NCBI GenBank assembly: GCA_900315105.1
Contig: OMXX01000017.1
Location: 26,967 to 90,966, forward strand
DNA from: an uncultured Prevotellaceae bacterium
GTDB lineage: Bacteria; Bacteroidota; Bacteroidia; Bacteroidales; Bacteroidaceae
DNA: 64,000 nucleotides
Direction of reading: 5' to 3'
Under the pieces are notes generated by a model. That model was given only the letters and a program-made list of their open reading frames with translations. It ran no database searches and was not told the origin of the DNA. The position numbers and the translations under genes were made by a program. Of the stretch, positions 32,355 to 41,027 are shown piece by piece; within the stretch, counting starts at the first letter, position 1, and every line of letters starts with the position of its first letter.

Positions 32355-33017
32355 TTATAATTTCACATTATTCTCCATATATGAAATTATTTCGTCCATT
32401 CTGTCATAATATTCAGCAACACTTAGTTCATGATGATTAAGTAGCCATTCAGCACGTTCTAAAATTTTAACCTTTAGAGTAGGATAATTATCTCTGTCAA
32501 TTAGAAATCCCAAAGTGAGATAAACAAACATCCAATTAGCTCCTGTATTAGGTAATTCTCTTTCTCCTGTTATTTCTGGAACCACAATTTTATTGTAGAA
32601 ATCATTCAGAGTTGCGTATTCCTCATACAATTCAGTTATGTTCTCTTTTAATTTAGAACATAGTTGTGGAAACTTTTCTTCGTAATCAGAAAAGTCATAT
32701 TTGAAAGTTATTTCTCGCTCTTCCTCAGGCCCTTGGTTGTACCGCATTATTTGCAGAGAGGATCTTTGCAGTTTTAATGGTATTATGACATCATATTTTT
32801 CAAACCATTTAGCAAGAATGTCAAAATGTCGTCCGTAGATAGGACGTATAACACAAGATTCATCTTCATAATCTCTCCAGTGTTCTAATTCTGCGCAAAC
32901 AAATTCATTATCATTATTAAGTAGCAACATGTTTTTTAGTCTTGTAAATTTGTAGTCAGAAAAGAAATCGTCAGATAAAATATCTGAGACTATAGTATTG
33001 AATAAGTCTTTTTTCAT
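32355..33017 (-). CDS. Putative immunity protein for the adjacent RHS toxin remnant
   Basis: A 220-residue cytosolic acidic protein (MKKDLFNTIVSDILSDDFF), predicted mainly helical, with no signal peptide and no family I can name. It starts 27 nt behind the end of the toxin-tip frame (33044) on the same strand, exactly where an immunity gene follows a polymorphic toxin. High Asp/Glu content fits an inhibitor of a basic nuclease. The inference rests on position, not on similarity. Unlike the toxin gene it is intact, as expected if it still protects against siblings. Confidence 0.5.
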   Translation of the reverse strand: MKKDLFNTIVSDILSDDFFSDYKFTRLKNMLLLNNDNEFVCAELEHWRDYEDESCVIRPIYGRHFDILAKWFEKYDVIIPLKLQRSSLQIMRYNQGPEEEREITFKYDFSDYEEKFPQLCSKLKENITELYEEYATLNDFYNKIVVPEITGERELPNTGANWMFVYLTLGFLIDRDNYPTLKVKILERAEWLLNHHELSVAEYYDRMDEIISYMENNVKL

Positions 33018-33043
33018 TTATTTTTCGTTAATATATGTTCAAT

Positions 33044-34137
33044 TTATCGTTTAAAGACCGTTATATAATTAGAAACTTGGATAGGTGTACCTGCTGTAAT
33101 TCCTAATTCTGGAACATCTGACTTTACTTCAAATTTCTGATTTCCTTTCATTACATGCTCTCGTGCTGATTTCTGCCCTTTCGAGAGTTTAGGGCTTTTG
33201 GAATTCTTTGTTTCTATAATGGTAAAGGTTCCATCCTTATTTCTTTTCAGACCATCAACATTCGTTCTATTGCCTTTCACATTTCCTTTTCCGTTTATTG
33301 GAACTAAACGTTTTTGAGTGGCAACTGCTCCTCCATCCGCTTTTGCAGCTTTAACAACTGATTCTTCAATTTTTTTCCTGCTTTTACTTCTGCTTTGAAA
33401 GTACTTGCTGCGGCTTTAACAGATTTTGTTGCACGATAGCTTTTTAATGCAGCACCCGCACCACCAGGAAGTCCAGGAATTATAGTAGCTCCAGCATCAT
33501 ACAATAGACCTAAAGCGTCAATTCCTGCACCAAGATAATTGCCTGTAGCGATGTTTTTTGCACAACTTGCAACATCCATTACGACATTAGCCGCATCTCA
33601 AGCAGTTTCTACGATTCTACCATCTGGGTCAATATGTTTAACAGGATTGTTCAGACAGTAAACATACGGGCTTGTTTCGTAGTACTTCTCGCACAGCGGA
33701 TCAATCCTATCCCACCTTGCGAGGATAGGGTCATGCTGACGAGCACCGTAGTCGTAGGTGTTAAGACCATGCATCAGGTCAAGTTCCTTTCCGTTGTACT
33801 TATACGGCTGGAGGTCAGGATACTTTCCACCTGCTGCATCAGCATAAGGTGCGCCGAAAGGATAGTAGTTCGTCACCTGCTGTACAACACCCTTGGCATC
33901 CACTACCTCACGATTGTTGCCGAGGTGATCCTGATTGTAGTAGTTGAACGCAAAACTGTCCGCCGACTTGCTTGTGGATGTAGCCTGTGCATATCCACCA
34001 TCAAACAGAACCTTGTCAATCCTTCCGTTCTTCAAGACAAGGCAGCCACCGAGAAGATAATCGGTGGAGTCTTTCTGCTGAATCGGAAATGTTTTCGGTT
34101 CACTATGTGTTATTTCGTATGTTCGGATATTGCTCAT
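33044..34137 (-). pseudogene. Truncated and doubly broken RHS/YD-repeat polymorphic toxin
   Basis: Three adjacent frames belong to one former gene. (1) 33598-34137: end of an RHS core (YYNQDHLGNNREVVD, PYKYNGKELDLMHGLNTYDY, GARQHDPILARWDRIDPLCE, NNPVKHIDPDGRIVETA). (2) An in-frame TGA at 33598-33600 interrupts it where relatives usually have Trp; the same frame continues DAANVVMDVASCAKN and a glycine-rich pre-toxin linker (LYDAGATIIPGLPGGAGAAL). (3) At an A7 run (minus strand, 33370-33376) the frame shifts; adding one A restores KIEESVVKAAKADGGAVATQ and leads into the C-terminal tip 33044-33280, whose GTFTIIETKNS (E-x-K) suggests a nuclease. The large N-terminal part of an RHS protein is absent. 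A TACCTTTG box (34146-34153) just before the ATG could still drive transcription. Confidence 0.8.
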
Positions 34138-34257
34138 TTCGGGGACAAAGGTAAACAAAAAAATCAATAATACGAAGAAAAACAGGAAGAAGTTTTGGGG
34201 AGCTTTTCATGTATTTTTCTGAAATATAAAATTCGAAACATTCAGATATAACCCTAA

Positions 34258-34371
34258 GTCCGCTTTACCTCCGTTATAAAACCGTTGTAAGTCCGTAGAT
34301 GCTCCATCGATGGGAGCGAACCTAAAGCGAAGGCAGAGCGAAGGCACAACGGAGGGAGAACGAAGGCACTA
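34258..34371. repeat. Inverted 11-nt-period array, sister of 24802-24926
   Basis: GTCCGCTTTAC, CTCCGTTATAA, AACCGTTGTAA, GTCCGTAGATG, then the centre CTCCATCGATGGGAG, then CGAACCTAAAG, CGAAGGCAGAG, CGAAGGCACAA, CGGAGGGAGAA, CGAAGGCACTA. Confidence 0.85.
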
Positions 34372-34400
34372 CCGCCCTTTGACAATTGGAAATTTCTCCT

Positions 34401-34787
34401 CAGAAAAAACTTTTTCGCGCTAATCCTACATACCTACATTGACACCTTGTATAACATGCACAGTCTTAGTGTTTTACACGGATTTTAAATACCGCACAAA
34501 CCTACACTAATCCTACACTAAACCTACACTAATCATGCCTGTCAAGGCATGAAATTAATAATTAATAATGAGTAATGAATAATTTGAATAGTATCATAAG
34601 CGTTCAAACCAATCTAAATTATCAATTAACCTGAATTTCTGAAAAAATCAGTTTTTGTGTAGGTTTAGTGTAGGATTAGTGTAGGTTTGTGCGGCATTTG
34701 AAAACGCTGCAAGCTGTTGTACACCAATAATTTACATGGGGTGTCAATGTAGGTGTGTAGGATTAGCGCGAAAAAGTTTCTTCTGAA
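34401..34787. repeat. Large inverted repeat (arms ~125 bp) with embedded 11-mers
   Basis: Left arm 34401-34533 and right arm 34659-34787 are imperfect reverse complements. Shared pieces are ACTTTTTCGCGCTAATCCTA, ACCTACATTGACACC, GCACAAACCTACACTAATCC. The inner end of each arm is an 11-nt-period run (CCTACACTAAT, CCTACACTAAA, CCTACACTAAT). The spacer contains a CATGCC...GGCATG hairpin and a heptamer run AATTAAT, AATTAAT, AATGAGT, AATGAAT (34554-34581). No ORF. Looks like a MITE or a large cruciform. Confidence 0.75.
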
Positions 34788-34934
34788 CGCAAAGCCACAT
34801 GGATTCCGATTCCTTTTTCGAACACGGAATGCACTAAAGATACGACTTGCATAGCTTGTTGAGCTTGCGAAAAAAGTTTTGTCTATTCTGTCATTTCCGT
34901 GTTCAGAATAAATAATGTAACTCACGTTAATATA

Positions 34935-34967
34935 AATGCCGCTTATGGGGGATCCATAAGCGGCATT
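34935..34967. terminator. ATGCCGCTTATGG-type hairpin downstream of kduI
   Basis: AATGCCGCTTATGG-GGGAT-CCATAAGCGGCATT, a 14-bp perfect stem. Third copy of the family. It lies about 100 nt after the kduI stop (minus). Next to it (34970-35060) is a GC-palindrome-like stretch (GATGCCCATAGGGCAGGGTA). Confidence 0.65.
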
Positions 34968-35063
34968 AGTAACTTATTCCCTGTCCTTTTACGGGGAACC
35001 TCGAAGAGGTGGAAGACCGATGGGAAAGGTCAAGGGATGCCCATAGGGCAGGGTAGGGGTTGT

Positions 35064-36077
35064 TTATCGAATGTCAATCACAGGAATATTGTCCTTATCG
35101 TTATAATAGAGGTTCTCGCCTGCCATACCCCAGATGAAGGTGTAGTAGTAGGTGCCTGCTGCTGCGTGCATTGACCATTCTGGGCTCATGATAGCCTGTT
35201 CGTTGTGAAGCCATACTGCACGGCTCTCCTGTGGCTCACCCATGACGTGTGAGATGGTCTGCTCCTTTGGGAGGTTGAAGTAATAGTATGCCTCGATGCG
35301 TCGACCATGTGTGTGAGGAGGCATGGTGTTCCATACAGCACCCGGGTTGAGCTGTGTGAGTCCGAGTTGGAGCTGACATGGACCTTCCTCGAGTACGTCG
35401 TTCACGATGAGTTTATATACTGTGCGTGAGTTTGCTTCCTCTACAGAGCCTACAGGTCCCCATACGGCTGCCTTGAGTGAGCCTTTGCGACCGTCGAGAG
35501 TGATCCATTGTGTCTTGTAGTGCTGATGTGCGGTGGCAGAGTTGAGGTAGAACTTGGCTGGGTTCTTTGGGTCCTTGGAACGGAACTCAACGGATTTGTT
35601 CTCGTCGATGGAGTTGCCTTTCTTGTCCTTGCCTATGTGTCCGCGTCCGATGTACAGAGCCTCCTTTGGCTGTAGAGGGTATTCCTTGCCATCAACGATG
35701 ACAACGCCTTCGCCCAGTCCGCAGTTCACCACGCCGAGCTCACGGTTATACATGAAATATTTCTCAGGGATGGTCTTGTCGACATCGAGACCGAGTTCCC
35801 AGAAGTTTTCAAGTTTAAGAGTCTTCTCAACTGGCATTGCGCCACCGAAGATGAAGCGGTCGTAGTGGGAGTAGGTGAGGAGAATGGAGTCAGCCTCCAT
35901 GACCTTTTCCATGACGAAGCGCTCGCGGAGCGTCTTGGTGTCGTAGGTCTTGACGTCCTTCGGATGGCAAGCAGTTTGGAACTTGACATGCTGAGCGCCT
36001 ACGTAGCGGTCAGCTTCCTGTGCGTTACAGCCCATGCTCATGCAGACGAGGGCAATAGAAAATAGTGCTTTTTTCAT
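35064..36077 (-). CDS. kduI: 5-dehydro-4-deoxy-D-glucuronate isomerase with N-terminal export signal
   Basis: KduI isomerises 5-keto-4-deoxyuronate, the product of unsaturated galacturonate from pectin, to 2-keto-3-deoxygluconate's precursor. The zinc cupin is complete: [20 protein letters not shown] gives His, His and Glu, and [20 protein letters not shown] gives the last His. At 337 aa it is about 55 residues longer than typical (about 280). The extra N-terminus [20 protein letters not shown] reads as a signal peptide, which would place this normally cytosolic enzyme in the periplasm. Next on the same strand lies an EIIC-type permease (15 nt upstream) and DUF4861 beyond, so the unit probably handles oligouronides. 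Confidence 0.9.
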   Translation of the reverse strand: MKKALFSIALVCMSMGCNAQEADRYVGAQHVKFQTACHPKDVKTYDTKTLRERFVMEKVMEADSILLTYSHYDRFIFGGAMPVEKTLKLENFWELGLDVDKTIPEKYFMYNRELGVVNCGLGEGVVIVDGKEYPLQPKEALYIGRGHIGKDKKGNSIDENKSVEFRSKDPKNPAKFYLNSATAHQHYKTQWITLDGRKGSLKAAVWGPVGSVEEANSRTVYKLIVNDVLEEGPCQLQLGLTQLNPGAVWNTMPPHTHGRRIEAYYYFNLPKEQTISHVMGEPQESRAVWLHNEQAIMSPEWSMHAAAGTYYYTFIWGMAGENLYYNDKDNIPVIDIR

Positions 36078-36092
36078 AATGTATATATCTTT

Positions 36093-37472
36093 TTATTTCT
36101 TGTTAATAAGGAGTCTGTTCCACACCAGCATTATGGCGGTGATGGCGGTGAGGATGGCGGCACCTATCCATGTGAAAACGTACTTCATGCAGGCATAGAT
36201 GAGGAATGCTATAGGTGATGAGGCGAAGTCGAGGGAGCCGGCGCTGAAGCCTTCAGGCACCTGAACGGCCTTGTCGTCAGGATGTGCAGCTGATACCGCC
36301 TGTGCTGCGGATGTGAAGTTATCGGACATGAGGGTGACGAAATAGAGGCCGGCGGCGATGACTACGAGTCCCACGATGAATGACTTCACCACGTTGCCGT
36401 TGGTATAGGGGAGTACCATGACGAAGACATAGAACATTCCGGCGAGTGATGCCAATGGCAGGAACTGGTTGCCTGGGAGTGCCACGGCGAGGACGAGAGT
36501 CACAGGGATGAGCAGCAGGGACACGATGAGGGTGGTAGGATGCCCGATGACGAGTGCAGGGGACATACCGATATAGAACTCCTTGTCGGCTCCGAATTTC
36601 TTGGCTATGAGTTCGCGTGTGGATTCGGAGATAGGCTTGAGGCCTTCGATGAAGAGTCCGGTGATGCGTGGGATGAGTTCCATGACGGCTCCCATCTTGA
36701 TACCGAGTCCGAGGGTGGCAGGGATGTTGTCGATGAGTTCCTGTGTGTCCTTGCATGCGAGGCATCCGATGATGATGCCGATGATGACACCGAGGAAGAG
36801 CGGTTCTCCGAAGAGTCCGAATCTCTTCTTCATACCCTCAGCATCGATGTTGAGCTTGTCGAAGCCCGGAATACGGTCGAGCACCTTGCCTATGCCGATG
36901 GCGATAGGTGTGAAGCCCTGACAGAAAGGCTGCGGGATGGATATGCCTTCCATGCCCGGATAGAATTTCTGGAATTTCTTGGCGGTCATGTCTGCAAGGA
37001 CGAGGGTGATGATATAGCAGATGATGGCGGCGAAGAAGCCCCATATGATGCTGTCGGTGAGGAAAAAGATGACGGCACCGATGAATGCGAAGTGCCAATA
37101 GTTCCACAGGTCGATGTTCACCGTGCGTGTGAAGCCAGTGAACAGGAGCAGGAGATTGACGCCGAGGCACACGGGGATGATGAATGCGCCCACAGTGGTG
37201 TTGTATGCCACGGATGCGGCTGCCGGCCATCCCATGTCGAAGACGTTGAGTTTGAGGTTGTAGATGTCGACTACCTGTCCGAGTGCAGGTCCGAGACTTG
37301 ATGTGAGCAGACCTGTGATGACTCCGAGTCCTACGAAGCCGACACCTACGTAGAGTCCGCTCTTTAGGGCTTTTGAGAACTTGATGCCGATGCATACTCC
37401 GAGGATAGTGAAGATGACAGGCATCATGACTGCGGCTCCAAGACCGATGATGTAAGAGAATACTGATTCCAT
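36093..37472 (-). CDS. Galactitol-type PTS EIIC-like permease (orphan)
   Basis: A 459-residue inner-membrane protein with about eleven hydrophobic segments, matching the GatC/PTS-IIC galactitol family: GVGFVGLGVITGLLTSSLGP, MGWPAAASVAYNTTVGAFII, GFFAAIICYIITLVLADMTA, LVIGHPTTLIVSLLLIPVTL. No EIIA, EIIB, HPr or EI gene is near, and a PTS is rare in this phylum. It therefore probably acts as a secondary transporter rather than a phosphorylating one. Its place between kduI and DUF4861 suggests uptake of a keto-deoxyuronate or sugar acid. AGTAAAT-type heptamers precede its start (37480-37516). Confidence 0.83.
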   Translation of the reverse strand: MESVFSYIIGLGAAVMMPVIFTILGVCIGIKFSKALKSGLYVGVGFVGLGVITGLLTSSLGPALGQVVDIYNLKLNVFDMGWPAAASVAYNTTVGAFIIPVCLGVNLLLLFTGFTRTVNIDLWNYWHFAFIGAVIFFLTDSIIWGFFAAIICYIITLVLADMTAKKFQKFYPGMEGISIPQPFCQGFTPIAIGIGKVLDRIPGFDKLNIDAEGMKKRFGLFGEPLFLGVIIGIIIGCLACKDTQELIDNIPATLGLGIKMGAVMELIPRITGLFIEGLKPISESTRELIAKKFGADKEFYIGMSPALVIGHPTTLIVSLLLIPVTLVLAVALPGNQFLPLASLAGMFYVFVMVLPYTNGNVVKSFIVGLVVIAAGLYFVTLMSDNFTSAAQAVSAAHPDDKAVQVPEGFSAGSLDFASSPIAFLIYACMKYVFTWIGAAILTAITAIMLVWNRLLINKK

Positions 37473-37479
37473 TTATTCT

Positions 37480-37627
37480 ATTTACTATTTTACTATTTAC
37501 TAATTACTATTTATGTACTATATCATGCGTGTTGTGGGCATTTACTATTTAGTTTCCGTTTTTTTGAAAAATAGTACATTTACCAAATCGTAAATAAATA
37601 GTAAATAGTACATAGCTAAATAGTAAA
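37480..37627. repeat. AGTAAAT heptamer runs between the EIIC and DUF4861 genes
   Basis: On minus, AGTAAAT, AGTAATT, AGTAAAT, AGTAAAAT, AGTAAAT run to 8 nt before the EIIC start. A second run (AAATAGT units, 37585-37627) lies on the other side of the gap, next to the DUF4861 stop. The two runs are inverted relative to each other. Confidence 0.6.
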
Positions 37628-37633
37628 TGTGGT

Positions 37634-38857
37634 TTATTTGATAAGTATTGGCTTTTCCAATTCTTCCTTCCATTCTTTCAGCCACTCAAACCATGCGCCC
37701 TTGTTGCTGAAACCGAAGGCCTCGATATGGGAAGTGGCGGTGAACCAATAGTGGAGGGAGGCGGTATTGGTGCCTATGACCTGAACGTATGCCTGATTAG
37801 GGAGGCGTGGCTTGCCGTCGGTGTAGTGGGAGTCGCCCTTGTAATAGAGAGGGGGGACGTAGATGCCGAGACCGACGGTGATGGTGTCATAAACCTTTGG
37901 ATTGTTTCCTGCACATGCTCTTCCCCAGTCGCCTCGCAGTCCTGCCTTGTCGCTGAGTTCCTCACTGCCTTCCACTATATCGACGATGCCAGTGGATAGC
38001 TGAAGGTCGGGAACAGGGCGCGAGAACCTTACCTGTACCTCGACGTCGCGATGGCCGTAGTAAAGGATGTAGCGTGTTACGATATCCACAGGCTTACAGT
38101 CGGGAGTTGGTCGCCATTCTTTGTTTGTGATATCCACGATGGTGCGCACCGGACCTTGGCATACTATCGTCTCGGTGGTGTTGCGTACGTTCTCGAACAT
38201 GATGGCTTTTGTGCCGTCCCATCCATGCAGGGCTCCGCATCCGTAGGTGCTTCCTGTATAGAGAACATCCTCGCCGTAGCCTTGAAGGCGTTGGAGTGGG
38301 GTGGTGTAGAACCCGGTCTCGGCAATATCCATCTTGCGGTGGCGGTGTCCGTAGAGGTCGATGGACTGGCGGTGGTCGCAATATATGCGGAAGCCTATCA
38401 TATCGTTCTCCATCACAGCGCCGTGAGGGTAGATATAGTTGTATGGATTGGTGTCCTTCGGGAAGGTCACGGAGTTGATTCTCTGATGTTTTGGCTCCTT
38501 CTCACTTCTGTCACGGATTCCTATGTATCCGTATGTTCGGTTATGATAGGTTTTAGGATTGCCTTCAGAGGAAAGGGTGATGGTGAACTCCTGTGTCTCG
38601 TTGGCTGCCATATCGGTGAGGAATGAGAGTTCGTCGTTGATGCCGTCATCGTTGAGGTCGTCGAGCTGACATGGTATCTCGTAACTGCCTCGCTTGACAA
38701 TGGCTGTGGTGGTCTCGCTATCAAGCCTGATGACGACAGGTACGGCAGACCGAGCCTTGTGCATGGGATTGGTGGCTTTCAACTTTATGGTCTTTTCTGC
38801 TGCGCAAAGGGTTGTTGCCAGCCCGAGCATAGCCAGAATTACAGTTAGTTTCTTCAT
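37634..38857 (-). CDS. DUF4861 family exported protein
   Basis: 407 residues. The signal peptide (MKKLTVILAMLGLATTLCAA) is followed by an all-beta domain with KATNPMHKARSAVPVVIRLD, YIYPHGAVMENDMIGFRIYC, DHRQSIDLYGHRHRKMDIAE, YGEDVLYTGSTYGCGALHGW and SPVPD/VDIVEGSEE-like segments that I recognise as DUF4861. The family occurs in polysaccharide utilisation loci for pectin and uronic-acid polymers; a hydrolase or lyase role on unsaturated oligouronides is suspected and unproven. Length is normal. First gene of the DUF4861-EIIC-kduI row. Its start codon is directly preceded by the 12-unit heptamer array 38860-38943. Confidence 0.83.
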   Translation of the reverse strand: MKKLTVILAMLGLATTLCAAEKTIKLKATNPMHKARSAVPVVIRLDSETTTAIVKRGSYEIPCQLDDLNDDGINDELSFLTDMAANETQEFTITLSSEGNPKTYHNRTYGYIGIRDRSEKEPKHQRINSVTFPKDTNPYNYIYPHGAVMENDMIGFRIYCDHRQSIDLYGHRHRKMDIAETGFYTTPLQRLQGYGEDVLYTGSTYGCGALHGWDGTKAIMFENVRNTTETIVCQGPVRTIVDITNKEWRPTPDCKPVDIVTRYILYYGHRDVEVQVRFSRPVPDLQLSTGIVDIVEGSEELSDKAGLRGDWGRACAGNNPKVYDTITVGLGIYVPPLYYKGDSHYTDGKPRLPNQAYVQVIGTNTASLHYWFTATSHIEAFGFSNKGAWFEWLKEWKEELEKPILIK

Positions 38858-38859
38858 TT

Positions 38860-38943
38860 AGGTTTGGTGTTTAGAGTTTAGGGTTTAGAGTTTGGGGTTT
38901 AGAGTTTGGGGTTTAGAGTTTAGAGGTTAGGGGGTAGGGGGGA
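38860..38943. repeat. Twelve-unit heptamer array abutting the DUF4861 start
   Basis: Plus-strand units: AGGTTTG, GTGTTTA, GAGTTTA, GGGTTTA, GAGTTTG, GGGTTTA, GAGTTTG, GGGTTTA, GAGTTTA, GAGGTTA, GGGGGTA, GGGGGGA. Exact 7-nt period with no slips, 2 nt from the start codon. In the mRNA this is a G-free (CTAAACY)n tract. Confidence 0.9.
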
Positions 38944-38952
38944 GGAGCGTTG

Positions 38953-39450
38953 TTAGCGCATGAGCCATATACCGTTAACCCTTACCATTGGCACAACCAC
39001 CTCCTCGCTTGTGTTATCACCATAATTGAATAGAAGGAATGCGTTTGCGGTGATGTGCGCAGTATCTTTTGGCAGTCCCTCGGTATTGGTAGGACAGGTT
39101 AGTACGCCTCTCACCTTCTTCACGGATTTGATTCCCTTGTGTTCTTTCTCCTGCTGTCCGAGGAACATCTTCATGTTGGTTTCAAGTTGTTCACGATAGG
39201 TTGGCACCACATTGACGTGCATCGCGGTGCCATCAACGAAGGCGGCGATGTCGCCGTTAAGCAACTGCTCGTAATATGTCTTGGCAGTCTCGGCTGCAAG
39301 GTCAGCATGGTTTGCTGTGGCATCATCCTTGCAGGAGGAGAGGGAGAGGGCGAGGAAAAGAAGACCCACCCCCAGCCCCTCCCATAAAGGGAGGGAAGTA
39401 GATAGTCTGTCTCGCAGAGAGATTGCTATATTACGAAATATCTTGTGCAT
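38953..39450 (-). CDS. DUF4878-like lipoprotein with repeat-derived signal-peptide insertion
   Basis: 165 residues. After MHKIFRNIAISLRDR come about 14 residues (LSTSLPLWEGLGVG) encoded by a GC palindrome (39364-39404), merging into the hydrophobic core LLFLALSLSSCKDD with lipobox SSC. The mature domain (TAKTYYEQLLNGDIAAFVDG...VVPMVRVNGIWLMR) has the NTF2-like cystatin fold of DUF4878 and related small lipoproteins. Function unknown. Between the DUF4861 and der genes, same strand. Confidence 0.75.
   Translation of the reverse strand: MHKIFRNIAISLRDRLSTSLPLWEGLGVGLLFLALSLSSCKDDATANHADLAAETAKTYYEQLLNGDIAAFVDGTAMHVNVVPTYREQLETNMKMFLGQQEKEHKGIKSVKKVRGVLTCPTNTEGLPKDTAHITANAFLLFNYGDNTSEEVVVPMVRVNGIWLMR
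39364..39404 (-). repeat. GC palindrome copy inside the DUF4878 signal peptide
   Basis: CCCACCCCCAGCCCCTCCCATAAAGGGAGGG-type sequence (given in two parts: CCCACCCCCAGCCCCTCCC, then ATAAAGGGAGGG), read in frame on minus as SLPLWEGLGVG. Confidence 0.8.
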
Positions 39451-39479
39451 TTTTTATCATTTTTATGATTGCAAATACT

Positions 39480-39568
39480 AACTTCCCCCTCGCCCCTTGG
39501 GGAAGTCGGAGATTGAGTGTCTCCGAGTATGTGTCAGAGGGTGCCCGTAGGGCGGTTGAGGGGCTGCT
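39480..39568. repeat. Composite GC palindrome downstream of der
   Basis: CCCTCGCCCCTTGGGG stem, then the inserted GTCGGAGATTGAGTGTCTCC hairpin, then GTGCCCGTAGGGC and TTGAGGGGC. It has the same composite type as 16129-16240. Confidence 0.7.
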
Positions 39569-39585
39569 ATGGTGCGTGGGTTTTC

Positions 39586-40899
39586 TTACTTCTGCCTAAT
39601 AAATATATTAATAGGTGTACCTGTCAGAGTCCAGTTCTCGCGAATCTTGTTCTCGAGGAATCGGCGATAGTTCTCGCGGATATACTGAGGAAGGTTGGCA
39701 TAGAACACGAAACTTGGAATCTGGGTGTCAGGAATCTGGTTGCAGTACTTGATCTTGATGTACTTGCCCTTGACTGACTGTGGAGGGAATGCCTCGATGA
39801 TAGGAAGCATGACCTCGTTGAGCTTTGAAGTACCGATCTTAGCCTTTCGGTTGAGATATACCTGCTTGGCAGTCTCGAGAACCTTGAAGATACGCTGCTT
39901 TGTTAATGCTGATGCGAAGATGATAGGGAAGTCGGTGAATGGAGCCATGCGGTTGCGGATGGCATTCTCGAAGGTGTCGATAACCTTCTGCGACTTCTCC
40001 TGCACCAAATCCCACTTGTTTACTACGACAACGAGCGATTTGTTGTTCTTCTGAATCAACTGGAAGATGTTCATGTCCTGTGCCTCGATACCGCGTGTGG
40101 CGTCTATCATAAGGATACATACATCGGAGTTCTCGATGGCGCGGATAGAGCGCATGACGCTGTAGAACTCAAGGTCCTCGGTCACCTTGTTTTTACGGCG
40201 GATACCTGCCGTATCAACGAGGTAGAAATCGAAGCCGAACTTGTCGTAGCGGGTGTAGATAGAGTCGCGTGTGGTGCCTGCGATATCTGTAACGATGTTA
40301 CGTTCCTCACCAATGAATGCGTTGATGAGACTTGACTTTCCTGCATTTGGACGGCCTACTACTGCGAAACGAGGGATGTTGGTTTCGATATCGTCGGGAG
40401 TGGCATCTGGAAGTTTCTTCAGGACCTCATCGAGAAGGTCGCCTGTTCCGCTACCTGTTGCTGCGCTAATGCAGAAAGGATCGCCGAGACCGAGGGCATA
40501 GAACTCGGCGGCATAGTACTGCTGGTCGGTGTTGTCGGTCTTGTTGCTTACGAGGATGACTGGGAGTTTTGTCTTGCGAAGGATCTCTGCCACGTCGGTG
40601 TCGAGGTCGGTAACGCCTGTCTGTACATCAACGAGGAAGAGTACGAGGTCGGCTTCTTCGGTTGCGATGAGTACCTGCTGACGGATTGCGTCTTCGAATA
40701 CATCGTCAGAGTTTACCACCCAACCGCCAGTATCGACGATTGAGAACTCCTTGCCGCACCATTCACACTTGCCATACTGGCGGTCACGTGTAGTGCCTGC
40801 CACATCACTTACTATAGCCTGACGACTCTGTGTCAGTCTGTTGAAAAGAGTTGACTTGCCCACATTAGGGCGTCCAACTATTGCTACGAGATTTCCCAT
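39586..40899 (-). CDS. der: Ribosome biogenesis GTPase Der (EngA)
   Basis: An essential cytosolic double GTPase required for 50S assembly, 437 aa. The first G domain has [20 protein letters not shown] and VSNKTDN. The second has [25 protein letters not shown] and VVNKWDLV. The KH-like C-terminal domain shows [20 protein letters not shown] and ends [14 protein letters not shown]. All motifs are intact and length is normal. Confidence 0.97.
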   Translation of the reverse strand: MGNLVAIVGRPNVGKSTLFNRLTQSRQAIVSDVAGTTRDRQYGKCEWCGKEFSIVDTGGWVVNSDDVFEDAIRQQVLIATEEADLVLFLVDVQTGVTDLDTDVAEILRKTKLPVILVSNKTDNTDQQYYAAEFYALGLGDPFCISAATGSGTGDLLDEVLKKLPDATPDDIETNIPRFAVVGRPNAGKSSLINAFIGEERNIVTDIAGTTRDSIYTRYDKFGFDFYLVDTAGIRRKNKVTEDLEFYSVMRSIRAIENSDVCILMIDATRGIEAQDMNIFQLIQKNNKSLVVVVNKWDLVQEKSQKVIDTFENAIRNRMAPFTDFPIIFASALTKQRIFKVLETAKQVYLNRKAKIGTSKLNEVMLPIIEAFPPQSVKGKYIKIKYCNQIPDTQIPSFVFYANLPQYIRENYRRFLENKIRENWTLTGTPINIFIRQK

Positions 40900-40915
40900 T
40901 TTATATGCTTATTAC

Positions 40916-40976
40916 CAGCCCCTCACCTGTCACTTCGTGACACCCTCTCCCCTAAGGGCGAGGGGGGAAAGTTAGT
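40916..40976. repeat. Left flanking GC palindrome of the DUF559 gene
   Basis: CAGCCCCTCACCTGTCACTT, CGTGACACCCTCTCCCCTAA, GGGCGAGGGGGGAAAGTTAG read consecutively. It is the reverse complement, with few mismatches, of 41429-41488. Confidence 0.8.
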
Positions 40977-41027
40977 ATTGCGGTCTGTATGCCTTTCGTA
41001 TTAACTCCAAGCCCTGAACCTTAAATA

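Noticed and set aside
36540..37301. 253-codon acidic open frame antisense to the EIIC gene
   Set aside because: Low-complexity Asp/Glu/Gly composition typical of antisense of membrane helices; the EIIC frame is clearly real.
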